A DNA stretch of 64,000 nucleotides from Halocaridina rubra (lineage: Eukaryota > Arthropoda > Malacostraca > Decapoda > Atyidae), in contig JAXCGZ010007657.1 of the NCBI GenBank assembly GCA_037179515.1, positions 10,001 to 74,000 on the forward strand, written 5' to 3'. The notes under the pieces were generated by a model. That model searched no databases. It was not told where the DNA came from and worked only from the letters and a program-made list of their open reading frames with translations. Shown here piece by piece: positions 11,593 through 31,742 of the stretch. The translations under genes were made by a program, and so were the position numbers. Each line of letters begins with the position of its first letter. Within the stretch, counting starts at the first letter, position 1.

Positions 11593-11824
11593 GGCCCGAT
11601 TTCTTAAACAGTGTAAACCTAGGATACCACATAGTTAGTTAGCTAGACACACACAAATGGATTTCATAAACGCATCTGACGCGGTTCTGTTTATGGCTAG
11701 AATCCCTTGCGGGATCTTAGCCATACACAGAACCGCGTCAGAGACGTTTATGAAATCCATTTGTGTGTGTCTAGCTAACTAACAATATGGTATCCTAGGT
11801 TTACGCTGTTTAAGAAATCGAACC
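11593..11824. mobile_element. Foldback MITE, PIF/Harbinger-like (family 1, copy 3)
   Basis: A 232-bp palindrome flanked by TTA on both sides (11590-11592 and 11825-11827). The right terminal repeat has decayed to GAAATCGAACC. It lies only 560 bp from copy 2. Confidence 0.92.
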
Positions 11825-11988
11825 TTACTCAGGCCCATAAACGAAGTCAAATACAAACAAAATAATAAACATCATAGAAAAAAAAGTATTAAGATCCTTA
11901 TAAGTATGACACAAGTGGCCATTATCAAGAAACTACACTTTAACGTCAATGAAAACGACCATTAAATACTCGATATTCAACGTCTTAA

Positions 11989-12076
11989 GGGGGGTTTGTT
12001 TACACGGTCAAACTGTTCGTCGAACGCGGGTCTGTCGAACAGCGTTCGACGAACCGTTTGACCGTGTGAACCCCCC
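11989..12076. mobile_element. Tiny foldback element with TTAA flanks (family 4)
   Basis: An 88-bp hairpin element. The left arm GGGGGGTTTGTTTACACGG and the right arm CCGTGTGAACCCCCC are complementary, and the inner arms share TTCGTCGAACG. TTAA flanks both sides (11985-11988 and 12077-12080), which fits a piggyBac-type 4-bp target. The TTAA is itself palindromic, so the exact boundary is ambiguous. Confidence 0.72.
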
Positions 12077-12607
12077 TTAAAACGTGTGTTTATATGATGA
12101 AATTTGAGGCCACGTCTCCGAAAGTTTAATAGCTTTTATAATGTTGTGCGATGCTGCCATTTATAATAGGGAGGTCAGAAGCACCTGTTGGGGTTCACAG
12201 CGGAGGTGCTAACGCTATACACCTCTCTATTAGAGAAGAACACAAAGGTGAGAATAATTACATACTGAAAGATACTTTATCGCTGGTTCTTCACGGGACT
12301 CTGATGGGATAAGGTACTAGTTTCGGGTGGATTTTACAAGATTTTGACAGGGTTACTAATCTGTGAATAAGATTCATCATCGTATACAAACTGTACAGTA
12401 TTTTTTTATACGTGTGACCGGGATATGCAAGAAAATTGCCCTCCTCAGGCCCAGGCACCAAGAAAGCATTGAGACGACGAAAAAGTGGAAGCCTAAGGAG
12501 AAGACAGAATAAAGAAATTATAAAGAATGGGAAAAGGACAGGCTGAAACAAATGAAAGCCTAAATATATGGCAGGATTAGGCCCTGAGATGATGAATATA
12601 AACTTTT

Positions 12608-12608
12608 T

Positions 12609-12646
<38 letters not shown>

Positions 12647-12647
12647 T

Positions 12648-12714
<67 letters not shown>

Positions 12715-12719
12715 CATTA

Positions 12720-12778
<59 letters not shown>
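12608..12778. repeat. (ATT)n microsatellite
   Basis: A 170-bp array with a few TTC/ATC interruptions. The poly-Asn and poly-Tyr frames are spurious. Confidence 0.95.
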
Positions 12779-12779
<1 letters not shown>

Positions 12780-12954
12780 GGCAAGATCACACAGGCCTTA
12801 TTCTTGAATTTATGTGTATTAATTCCATTACTTTTATAACCAAGAGAAACACTAAACTTATTTTTGAATTCACGTTTATTACATATTTTTAAATTATAAT
12901 AATATATATGGATATAGGCAGGCCTACATTCCTCTTTTTGGTATTGTTTTTCAT

Positions 12955-13160
12955 GGTGTAGTCATCGTGGCTCAAGCAGTAGCGTCCGCGACTTTGAGGC
13001 ATCAGGTCGCGGGTTCGCGCCCCGTCACGGTCTGAGGTTAGCAAGGGCATGCACTCAGGGTAACGATTACATCTGCCAAAACAAGTCCTTCGTAAGAAGG
13101 CAACCATCCTAGCCCTTGGTAGAATAGGGAGTCTGTGACGTAAAACCGGAACGGTAGAAG
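12955..13160 (+). repeat. SINE-D copy (tRNA-derived)
   Basis: The tRNA-like head has GTGGCTCAAGCAGTAGCG (A box) and CGCGGGTTCGCGCCCCG (B box). The family body follows (GGTCTGAGGTTAGCAAGGGC, ATGCACTCAGGGTAACGA, TCTGCCAAAACAAGTCCTTC) and ends near GTGACGTAAAACCGGAACGG. It matches minus-strand copies at 58.7 and 59.1 kb. Confidence 0.85.
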
Positions 13161-13346
13161 AGAGAGAAATCCTGCCTCCTAATCCCTGCATGGTGTAGGA
13201 GGATAATAAAAAGCATAACTCTGATGATAGAAAGGAAATAATTGGACAAGCGTGTTGTGTGGAGCAATGGGGGCGGACTAGTAATCCATTTCGCCCGGAA
13301 TATCTTTTTTTTTCTTGGCACAAAACTGGCAGAGGAGGTAAGGACG

Positions 13347-13653
<307 letters not shown>

Positions 13654-13980
13654 CACAGCCAAACTTTTTAGTAGTAGATTCTGTCTTTTTTAGTTCGAAG
13701 AGGTTTTCGTTACTGCCTCTAGGGACACAATTAAGGAAGGAGGTATTAGGATTTTGCTAATTGCTCAGGATTCTTTCCACCTTTTATTCCTGCTCTTTTT
13801 CGACAGCTCTTCTCATGTTCATGTGGAGTCGCTGCATCTCACTAGCCTCTTGGAGAGTGTTGGTTTTGATTCCGGTTTCATGCCATATGGATAAATAATT
13901 CGGAGGCTTATTTCCACGTGATTCGCCAAGATTCACGCCAAGTCAACACTTGTAAACGTATGGAGGCAGTGTCAGAAGTT

Positions 13981-14036
13981 ATCATTATTATTATTATTAT
14001 TATTATTATTAGTAGTAGTAGTAGTAGTAGTAGTAG
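13981..14036. repeat. (ATT)n-(AGT)n microsatellite
   Basis: About 10 ATT units followed by about 9 AGT units, abutting a SINE-B copy. Confidence 0.9.
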
Positions 14037-14195
14037 GGACAACGTCATCCGAGTGGTCAGAGTGTTCGACTCCGCAGTTGACAGACCCGCGATGGAGACC
14101 ACCGTAGGACGCTATGAGGGGCATCCAGCTTTAATTCCCCATACGTACTCTGTCTTTGTCCACCCCCATAATGAAGACTAAGTGTGATACACAAA
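14037..14195 (+). repeat. SINE-B copy
   Basis: The head GAGTGGTCAGAGTGTTCGAC, the body block GACCCGCGATGGAGACC and the tail ACCCCCATAATGAAGACTAA GTGTGA match the family. Confidence 0.78.
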
Positions 14196-14199
14196 AATA

Positions 14200-15394
14200 G
14201 GCTTACATCTTATTATTATTATCATTACTATAAGCCTTTACTTAAAATATCTTCGGACTTTTGATAAAGTTGTTAGGAAATATATAAAACAATGTACGTT
14301 CGGAAGAAAAAAACATAATATCCAGTAAATTAATGGACCTTTTCTCCTCCTATTTCCCAACCCTCCTTTAATCAGGTAAAATCAAGCTTTTTTTATTTCT
14401 ATTATTTTCTTTTTTGAGGGGGGAAGTTATGACCATTAAAAGGAATGAGTTGTCATACTGGTGCCCAGTCTCTTAGTGACATCCATCAATTTCAAAAGCA
14501 TCTCTGTGACAAATAAACAAACGGAAATAAAAGATATACAACAATCTGTATATAAATCTCACACCAACAGCACAATACCCAGGAAAATACACCCAGTTTA
14601 AGATCTTTGCTAATAAATTACGAATCGGCGTAACACGGAAGAAAAATTTTGTCAGAAAAAATATTACGCTACAGTAACTGTCCGACACTACTGCTACGAA
14701 ATGCGTGGCCCGAGTATTTGTTACAAAAATCGAAAGAATTTTTATTTATTATTTTTCTTCAGGGGGGGGGAAGGTAGAAGCATGTACTTGGGAATTTGTA
14801 CACGCAAGCACTCCATGAGTTACATAAAGTGGTATTACAGACTCAATGTATGGATTCGCTCCCTCTAAACTGATAAGCCGTTGGTGCTTGGATGAATACA
14901 TTTTACGCTCAGAATAACTCAAGAATTATGATATTTTTATTATTCACATGTGTGTGACTATCAGTCCCCATTTGGAGGAGGGCACAGACGGATTGAAGCT
15001 GGAGATGAAGCTTGGATACCCTTCCTATCGCCCCACGTGGACTCGAGTAATCTTCCGCGCTTTGTAGGGAGGCCTCCCAAGTACTCACTTTTTTTTTATG
15101 ATTCCTTACGATTACCACTAAAGTTTGCCAACATTTGCTTTATTTTTCCTATTTTCTTTATTGTTTATTTTTAATTAGGATACCTTAAAATACTGAAAAT
15201 CGAGATATTAAAAGCGAATAAAATGAAAAAAATATCTGATCTTGGTGGAAATGGTTTCTAAAAAATTATTGTGTTCTTGGTTGACATGCGTCCTATAAAT
15301 TCATGGAACTCCGTATCCTTTATCCCACGATTGTTTTATACCTCATTAAAAAATTAAAGTATGTGATATACATTGCCTCATTCCTCCTTTTAAG
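14200..15394. other. Intergenic, nothing recognised
   Basis: No supported gene is seen. There is a 9-base G run near 14762. Short frames carry no domain. Confidence 0.4.
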
Positions 15395-15775
15395 AGGGGT
15401 AGCCGAACCAAGAAGCCCGCATTTACCACAATCCACACATACCTCACTCACTCCTCTTAGCTCCTTAGGGATAAAGGGTTGCCACGTTTCCCTCCCTACC
15501 ACCCTGCTTAGGTCATCCACAAGGTACGCGGGTTAGAATACCCTACATTGAGGCCCGACAGCCGCAGCTGGTTTACCCCCATATAATGATGCGATGGGGT
15601 AAACCAGCTGCGGCTGTCGGTCCTCACTGTCCTTGTAGGTGACCCAAGCTGGGTGGTAGTGGAGGGAAATGTGGCACCCTTTTATCCCCTCCGAGCTAAA
15701 ATGAGTGGTTGAGGTATGTGTGGATCGCGGTGAATGCGTGCTTCTTGGCTCGGTCACCCCCCTTACAAGAGGGAA
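15395..15775. repeat. Rep-A inverted pair (foldback, about 380 bp)
   Basis: Two Rep-A units face each other about GGTTTACCCCCATATAATGA. CGACAGCCGCAGCTGG and its complement meet at the centre. The outer ends are GGGGTAGCCGAACCAAG on the left and the complement of GGTGACCGAGCCAAG on the right. The arms differ at many positions, so this is an old inverted duplication of an element otherwise found as single units. Confidence 0.82.
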
Positions 15776-16399
15776 TGGGACAATTTATATAGATAGTTTA
15801 ATTTTTTTAAAGGGTCATAACCTATTAAGCGCATTAACTCTCATAAGTGCTCATAGTCAAGTGACAGCTACCATATTCCGTGACACTTCGGTGACAGATA
15901 AATATGCGGAAGGTCATTCCTTCACAAACAAATCGAGTCGTTCTCCCAGCCAGACACTGGTGAAAGATCGGTAACGATGATAACGATGGGACACTGCTGT
16001 GGATAAAAAAATTTCTGCGTTCCTCTTTTCGTCATGAATTCTTTCAGCGAAATTCTCCCGTTTGCTTGTTTACAGGAGAAGAAGGGTAGTTTTGACTGAC
16101 AGACGGACATCCGACTGTGTCAATACGATGTCTTGAAATACAGATGACAGACATTTGGGAAAAATATAGAGTTTTTATTTTCTTTGACTGGACGAACTAG
16201 CGGACATAAAATACATCCTAGGGTAAAAAAAAATATAAAAAAAAACAGGAATATTTACTGTAGGATATTTTGGATAGTTATTGTGCATTTGCATCCACGT
16301 CTTGTTTGCCATTATATAAATGTTCATTTGCAGTTGGGCGTAACAGCTTCAAAGAACTTTTGAACAAGAAAGAAAGTGATCGCCTTCCGCAAATTTATA

Positions 16400-16597
16400 T
16401 ACCATATCGATAGTTAGCTAGACACACAAATGCATTTCATAAACGCATCTGACGCGGTTCTGTGTATGGCTGGGATCCCGTACGGGATCCTAGCCATACA
16501 CAGAACCGCGTCAGATACGTATCTGAAATCCATATTTGTGTGTCTAGCTAACTAACAATGTGGTATCCTAGGTTTACACTGTTTAAGAAATCGGGCC
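16400..16597. mobile_element. Foldback MITE (family 1, copy 4, left end missing)
   Basis: The palindrome starts at TACCATATCGATAGTTAGC and so lacks about 33 bp of the left terminal repeat. The right end GAAATCGGGCC is intact, followed by TAC. It shares the centre GATCCCGTACGGGATCC with copy 1. Confidence 0.88.
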
Positions 16598-17039
16598 TAC
16601 GTCGCGTCTTCATGCAACTAAATTAAGAGATTATGGACTTATCAAAATAAAAAAGGGACAAATTTTTTAATGTATCGTTACCTGCAACTCACATAGTAAA
16701 TTGCACGAAAATTTGAAGATAAGTTGATTTAAACAATCTAAAAATCACACTAAAGCAGATTTATTCAGTGTACTTTAATAACAGCAATAGTTCTCTGAAA
16801 GTTGAATGTAACTAATCCATCCCTCAAATTATCCAACTTCCTCTACGACCACTCGCAACCCTACCAGAACTTTTATAATCCTATAAGCCTTTGTAAGAAT
16901 GGTTAGGCATTTAGGCAATTTTCTTCATCCAGTAATTGAATGAGTAAATCTAGCTGATTAATGATACGGTAAAAAGAAAAATACACGCAAAATGCGGGTG
17001 TAAGCTTAATCTGCAAGTCTTATCTTGCTGAACAAACAT

Positions 17040-17175
17040 GAGAACCGCGCTAGCATAGTAGTTACAAACTCGACTCGGGAGGTGACAGATTCACGATAGA
17101 GCCCACCGCGGGGCTTTAGGAAGGACATACAGCCTTCCTTCCTTAGCTTTAATCGGTCTTGTTGAACCAATATGA
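17040..17175 (+). repeat. SINE-B copy (degenerate)
   Basis: ACCGCGCTAGCATAGTAGTT, then GGGAGGTGACAGATTCACGA and AAGGACATACAGCCTTCCTT, match the SINE-B head and body with many changes. Confidence 0.6.
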
Positions 17176-17274
17176 AGTAAATCAACCTATATACATACAC
17201 ATCAACTTCTGTTAAACGGTGACGAAGTTTAAAACTAACCTGATAAATTTGAACACTGTTTAATGATATCAGTA

Positions 17275-17430
<156 letters not shown>

Positions 17431-17626
17431 TCCATTTATTCACTGAATCCCAGTTGATTAATGGGAATTTCCCCATACAAGTTTGCACTGATATGGCGGT
17501 AAAACCAGCAACGCGATTATAACAGCGCTGAATTCAAAAGGCAATACTAATCTAATTTCCTCTAGCGCTGAATTTTCGGTAGACATTGCTTAACCGACAG
17601 CAGGATCCAATATATATTACTGCTCT

Positions 17627-17693
17627 AATGTAAATCAGGAGACGGGAAGATACGAGCTTTGGGCTCTTTCCCGTAAGCACAATTAGGTAATTC
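17627..17693 (+). mobile_element. Minimal 3' fragment of the CR1/Jockey-like LINE
   Basis: Only the last 60 or so bases of the LINE are present: ATCAGGAGACGGGAAGATAC, the loop GAGCTTTGGGCTC, then TTTCCCGTAAGCACAATTAG GTAATT. The hairpin is intact (GGGAA with TTCCC, GAGC with GCTC). A C8(CA)n tract follows. It is the only plus-strand copy with the complete hairpin. Confidence 0.82.
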
Positions 17694-17730
17694 CCCCCCC
17701 CACACACACACACACACACACACACACAAA
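17693..17730. repeat. C8-(CA)n microsatellite at a LINE 3' end
   Basis: It begins immediately after the GGTAATT tail of the LINE fragment. Confidence 0.9.
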
Positions 17731-17799
17731 GTAACTATGGGGACTCACTGTGTGTGCGTGAAATATCTAAATTAGCTGCACACATGACAAGTGTACAAA

Positions 17800-18200
17800 G
17801 GCTATACCGAATGTACCACCGAAGGCATAAAGAAAAAAAGAGAGCAACCTCTCATCTAAGTGCTGGAGCTGGGATATGAATAAATTCTACTGAATATGTA
17901 TGTTAATTTTACTCTCTTCCCAAACTCATACGTGGTTTGTTTTCGAAGTTAATTCATTCCGTGATATGTAAGCATCTACAGTGATCAAATATATACATCA
18001 TTATATGCCAAACTATGAAACATTTTTGTCCCTGGCGGGTATTCGAACCTAGAGCACATTATCGGTGATCCTGTAGATGCTTATACAGCAAGGATATGAT
18101 TTCAAGGCGAAAACAAGCCACGAGTGAGGTTGGGCAGAGAAAGTTAAATGAACACAGACATTCAGAAGTGTATTCATTCCCTACCTCGAACAGTTACCCG
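17800..18200. repeat. SINE-E-related degenerate repeat
   Basis: ACCACCGAAGGCATAAAGAA, TACGTGGTTTGTTTTCG and GCCACGAGTGAGGTTGGG echo SINE-E sequences at 3.3-3.8 and 4.5 kb. The B-box-like complement GGTATTCGAACC lies at 18039-18050. Boundaries are uncertain. Confidence 0.45.
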
Positions 18201-18284
18201 AGGAAGAAGATACTGTATGTCAAAGTTTTGTACTTTAACAGTATAAAGGAACTCTACGGTAAGATACATACATACATATATATA

Positions 18285-18500
18285 CACATGCCTCAATCCC
18301 CCTTGCAAGGGGGGGGGTGGCCGAGCCAAAAAACGTGCATTCACCAAGATCAACACATACCTCAACCACTCCTTGGGGATAAAGGGTTGCCACGTCTCTC
18401 CCCCTTCTACCCTGCTTCGGTCACCCACAGGGTAGGCGGGCAAGGGTATTCTACAATGAAGCACCGACAGCCGCAGCTGGTTTACCCCCATCGCTTCATA
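18285..18500 (-). repeat. Rep-A copy
   Basis: It runs from CCTCAATCCCCCTTGCAAGG to CCGACAGCCGCAGCTGGTTT ACCCCCATCG. Written this way it matches the left arm of the 15.4-kb foldback. A short (CATA)n/(AT)n tract precedes it. Confidence 0.8.
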
Positions 18501-19239
18501 TACGAAATGTTATTATCAATATCAATTTCATCAACTCTTTTAAGGTTTCCGAATAAATGCCTTGTCATGGTGAGTGTCACTCTAGCCAGCAGTCTCTTTC
18601 AGTATCTATTCTACAGATACCTCAAGTAACCCAAGTTAACCCTAGTTTCATATTTGTTTACATGTTGATTATTAATAATTAGCAAAATTAAACAGGTGCT
18701 ATAATACGGTGCTAATTATCGATAAATACGAAAAGTAGTCCATATGTTCCGATCATCTCTCTGTATGGTATCACCCTTAATAGTTTATTTTCTGTATAAC
18801 TTAGCTAAGACATTTAAATATATTGTTATGTACTACTGATATTTTGATGACAGTAATAGATACCGAATGAAATACTAATAAAAAAATCAATAATCTATAT
18901 CAATTACGCAACAGAATACTGAAGGATGACAGACTGGGAACTCTTCAGAGAACATAATATTACGTCTTTATAAAGATGAATAATACTTACTACCAAATTC
19001 ATAACAAACATACGCTTTACATAACCTACAGAAAATAATAAGTTCAGGATCTCTACAAAGGAGGAAATGTGAATATTTATAATAAAAAAAAAGTTTACGA
19101 TATACAAATCATAACACTAGAACTTACCTAGACTCCATCTTGATAGTTTGAAGCTGTTCAGGATGGAGAAAATCTGTTTCAACTGGAAAAGTAATTGTCG
19201 GGAACGGAGCGACAATAGCGACCGGGAAGGAAATTTTTG

Positions 19240-19307
<68 letters not shown>

Positions 19308-21093
19308 GAATGTGAGCAAGTAAGAAACGAAGAAAAGGGAGGAAGAGCGATCTCTTACACCTCTAGGTCTATTGCATTTCCCAAGAGAGCAGACATGGTA
19401 TAAGCAGATGCTGAGGACCTGAAGGAGCACTTGAGATAAATAACTTCGATCTCTCTCGACTTCGACTTAAAAGATTTTTTACCTTTCCAAAGCGGAATTC
19501 GAGCTATTTCGATTTCAAGGAGACATATATAGACTAATGATTATTTTTTTTTTTTTTTTTTCCTGTGATGAGCGTACAAAGGATCAGATCTTGGTTACCT
19601 TTAGAAGGCAAAATGCGGCTCAGTTCTGTTAAGAGGAAAGATTATAGGCCAATATGTACAGACTCAAACAGCTGCGTAACTTTTTTTTTTTTAATAAGCA
19701 CACAACAGATCAAAGTCTGTTTTGTATTTATTAGGCAAATGCCACTCAACGTTACTTGATTATTAATCTTTAAAAAATAACAATATTTGGCCTATACCCT
19801 TCGAAAGCAATAAATAGTTAACGGTATTCCTCACAAGAATGACTCTTCTTCGCGGTAATATTTCTAAAACGCAGTATTACTTTGATGGATACTCAAAGAC
19901 TGGTATGTATTTAAGTGGTGATTTTTGCAGCTTTAACTATTTCTTCGAAGAAGCCACAGAGTGTGTTAAATTTGCTGAAGTAATCAAGACTTAAATGAGT
20001 TATATTTTGCATATATCTAAAAATATTACAATTACATTATTTAGAATATGTGATTCAGTTTTCTAGAGTGATTTCTGGAATCTTTGCGTAACAGTGTTAA
20101 CAAGCCTTTTTACTACATATATTTTGCGTTGAATAACAACGTGCATAAAACGTATTAGAAATCACTGTCCGAATGCTTACAATATGGAAATTGCTATTAT
20201 ATAACTATTCATTACAGTGCGTCAAAACTCGTGGTGCTGTCAAAAATGAGTAAATTGTTCATGAAAATAAACTTATCAACTGGCAATAAGGATTTAACAA
20301 TAAAGTTCTCAGAGGGAAAAGCAGCATTTGTATCAGACGTCTATTGCTGATGCCTGCGTGCGCCACCAGCAGCCTCAAGAAGCATGCCCTCTTTAACAAT
20401 ATTCTCTCTTCGATGCATCCATGTGCTTCCTACCTCTACTTTATCAACACTAAGTCCTTTCACCTTTAACAGCACTCGCCTATAAACTCAATTCGCAAAA
20501 GAATACTTCATTTAATGCTATTATAAATCTACCATACCATGTCACTCAAGTCTTAATCATGAGTTATTTACTTAATTTTTTGAACGAGTATGACTAGGCT
20601 AGCTAATGAACTAGTTAATTTTAGTTAATTTCAAGTCGCATATCTGATCTGCCACACGGAAACCAATCTACAAACACAAGTCCTAAGAAAGAAACCCCAG
20701 CGAACACGTATAGAAATCGAGTTTTGAGATGGTGAAAGACAAGAGAGAAAGAGAGGGGATCGTCAACGTCTTCACCCTGCCACCGATCGCCAGCAACTGA
20801 GTTCAACCGAGTTGAGGAACTTGAGGGGAATGAGGGGAGAGCAGCTAGAGCCTGAGGTCCCAGCAGAGCAGCTTTCTGACAACTGAACTGAAGAATTACT
20901 CTAAATTGGTTTTAAAATTACCCCTATGAGCATCATATTTTTAAAATTAAGCAGTAAGACAATTTAATCTGCTTCTGATCTGGTTCTTCACTCTGTTTCA
21001 ACAGTTTTACGAAGCTCTTTTAGTTTAGTATAGCATTCTTATACCACAGAACCCCTAAATCAAGCTTATATATTCTTTTTGGCGAAAGGAGCT

Positions 21094-21174
<81 letters not shown>

Positions 21175-21905
21175 TAGTAGACCTCTTTCAAGGATCTTCC
21201 AGGGATAAGCTGGAGAGGAATCTTGAAACACTACGAGGTGCCTGATGGGCTAATATTATGCTAATGAACTAAGTCATAAAGGTAACTTTCATTCCCATTT
21301 CTACAAAGAAGAGGAGAAGGGAAATTTGGCTTAGAAAAGGAACAGATATAAAGCTAATAAAGATAACTACTTAAAATAGCAAGTTATTTTGTAATTCACA
21401 CAATACTGTATTAGGGTAAAACTCATACTCTTTCATGATAAAGGGAAAGTGAGTATATTTTGTAATGCAGAAGTCGATATGAAAAAATACAAGGACAATC
21501 CGAAAAATATTCTAGGGAAAATATAACTGACACCATAAATAGAATGATTTACAAACGAAAATTATAAACAGAGAGAGAGAGAGAGCTTATCTATATTATT
21601 CATCCAGTACACGAAAACATTTCATCTTCTCTCTATTAGAATTATTATGATGGAAAGGAAATACTTAAATATTCAAATTAATTAAGAGAATCATTTATAT
21701 CTCTAAAATCTTAAACTACAATATCCAATGAAATATAATATTAATATGAAGTATTTTATACAGGCAATGCCAATACCATCAGAATAAACAACTAACATGA
21801 GATCTCTACCTTATGACCTATACACAAGTATAACCATCAAAATATTCAACATAGACTTATGATGGCATAACTGGTGATAATTTATATAGTTTATGTAATT
21901 TAAGC
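18501..21905. other. Intergenic, 3.4 kb without a supported gene
   Basis: The only clear structures are (GA)n arrays at 19243-19304 and 21093-21171, T runs near 19544-19562 and 19681-19692, and a short (GA)n near 21571. Open frames at 19179-19430 and 20621-20806 show no domain. Confidence 0.5.
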
Positions 21906-22008
21906 TTATTTAGACATTTGTTGTAGTTTCCCTGCCACTAATATTAATAATGATAAATAGCTAATGAAGGCGAGGAAGCCTACTCCAAAAAAGTCATAAA
22001 TAAAGTCT

Positions 22009-22019
<11 letters not shown>
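21906..22019 (-). pseudogene. Displaced duplicate of the channel's last transmembrane segment (M4)
   Basis: A 37-codon open frame lies immediately downstream of, and out of frame with, the end of the channel gene. It encodes FGVGFLAFISYLSLLILVAG and then a short tail and a stop. The channel's own M4 reads FGLGFLTFIGYFSYLVIIVA. The two nucleotide copies are offset by 121 bp at one side and 118 bp at the other, so the internal indel is exactly one codon. It sits in the presumed 3' UTR. It could be a fossil exon of a neighbouring paralogue, a slipped tandem duplication, or an alternative C-terminus. Confidence 0.7.
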
Positions 22020-29868
<7,849 letters not shown>

Positions 29869-31736
29869 TAGGAAGAATCCTTCACTGAACACGTACAATA
29901 TCAAAACATCCAAAAGCAATTGGACCATTATATAAACATCAAGAATAACGTCATGCTTTCAATAAGGCAAACAATTTTACGCTGCCACGCCCTCTACTGT
30001 TTCATCAGTTTGTGTTGTCAACACTTTCTACTTATTCTATACCAGAGCAAATTAGCTAAAATATAATTGTCACACATTAGATCAATAACTGGAGATAGGT
30101 TTTTCTATTGTGTGCTGTACATTTAATGTATCACTATTAATCCCCATTATAGGTATGGACAAAAAAGGTTGGCACTTCGGAATTAAGGCTGGATGCTTTT
30201 CCTGATGCCCCGTGGGCTCAATCCCAAGTCTGTCACCTTCCGAATCGAGTGCCCCTGAAGCTAGGCTTTTCTATATATGGACAAAATTTGCTGGGTAAAA
30301 TGCTTTTCAAAGAATTTCTATACGGAATGCCTAATAACATTTCCTTATCACTCGATTGAAACATGACATAATTAAATGCATATTCGAATTTTTCAAAAAC
30401 TTGAAAAACTCAGTTGTTAACCAGATATTCTAGTTATTAAGCATCGTTTTCAATTTTCATACGAAATAATAAGCAGAGAGACTTTGTCAAATGAGGACAT
30501 GCTGGAGATGTTAAAATTCCCACAAAAACATACTTGGAAGTCCCTGTCGCCTGCTTTTTTTTTTTTTTTATTCAAAGACCCTTATCATATATATCCTTGA
30601 ACATGAGATGCAATAAGTATTTACAATTTCCTCTCTGCAAATTCCGATTATCAACTATTCTTAAATAAAAAAAAGGCAGGCTTACATTTTGCAATGAAGC
30701 TTTAATACAAAGCTGCAAACTATAACAAGCCACTCCTGTCAAAGCATCAATCCCTATCATCTCTTATCAAAACCCTCAGAGTAGGTCAGTTTAAAAGTAC
30801 ATTTTAGTATTGAAGCTTTAGTTAGTCGTATTAAGATTTACCATTTCTACCCAAATGAAACAATTTTCATGAACCGAAGTTCTTTCTAAATCTTTTGATA
30901 TTGAAAATGTGTGGATAGACATTAGTTCGCATATGCCCTATTTATGTCACAGTGAGTTCCTAACTTGTAAAATACTACACTTGCTTGAAGAGTTAGTTGA
31001 TTAACACAAGGAATTTTTGCAAGTGTTAGAAAAGGTGTCATAACTATTCTAAAGAAAGGTCCTTATATTATAGCATAAGGAAAATCTTATTAAATATACA
31101 TATTTTTTTCCATATAAAAAAATTTCAAGTGCTTTGAAATAAAAATTTATTAAACCCTAGACAGATTTACAAGCAGCTTATTTTAGTAGCTCCTTCTTTA
31201 TTTAGTTTATGTCATTAAAAAATACTTGGAAATCGAACAGCAATTCATGATGCATGTTTTTTTTTAAAGAGAATTTTTAATTTCCAAGATTACGAGAATA
31301 GTGAACTGGCAAGATATTACAAGTTTTCCTTTAGCTCGAGTCAGAACAACTCAAGTTCACATATATCTTAATGCCTATCACATACCTAAATTTCAAAGCA
31401 CCTACAGTCCTTGCAGCACACACTAAAATTTCTTGCCTATGCAACTGACATGACTACCGTGCTTATAACTAAATATATTTATCATCAACAGTAATGTGTC
31501 TACATACCACACCAACTCGTAATATTACGTAGTTCTTGAGGTTCGTAAATCATTAGTACTAATAATACTTAATAAATAATGTGCACTTTACAAACATCAC
31601 TACAGCAACTTCCCCCCATGTCAAATAACTTGACATCGACTGAACACAAGACTCAAGAAGTTGGACTTGATAAAAACATATTAGACTTACAAACTAGAAC
31701 AAGGAGAATTAAGAAGTTCTTAACTAGCAGTCACAT
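29869..31736. other. Intergenic between RpS3A and the channel gene
   Basis: This is the 1.9-kb interval upstream of the channel start, which should hold its promoter and 5' UTR. I recognise no TATA box or other element with confidence. It contains a SINE-B copy and a T run near 30557-30569. Confidence 0.45.
30130..30264 (-). repeat. SINE-B copy
   Basis: ATCACTATTAATCCCCATTA, GGAATTAAGGCTGGATGC and TCACCTTCCGAATCGAGTGC match the minus-strand family. The head is cut short. Confidence 0.7.
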
Positions 31737-31742
31737 TTTATT
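31737..31742 (-). terminator. Polyadenylation signal overlapping the RpS3A stop codon
   Basis: The minus strand reads TAATAAA, so AATAAA shares two bases with the TAA stop (31743-31741). If used, the 3' UTR would be only some 10-30 bases. Ribosomal protein mRNAs commonly have short UTRs. Confidence 0.65.
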
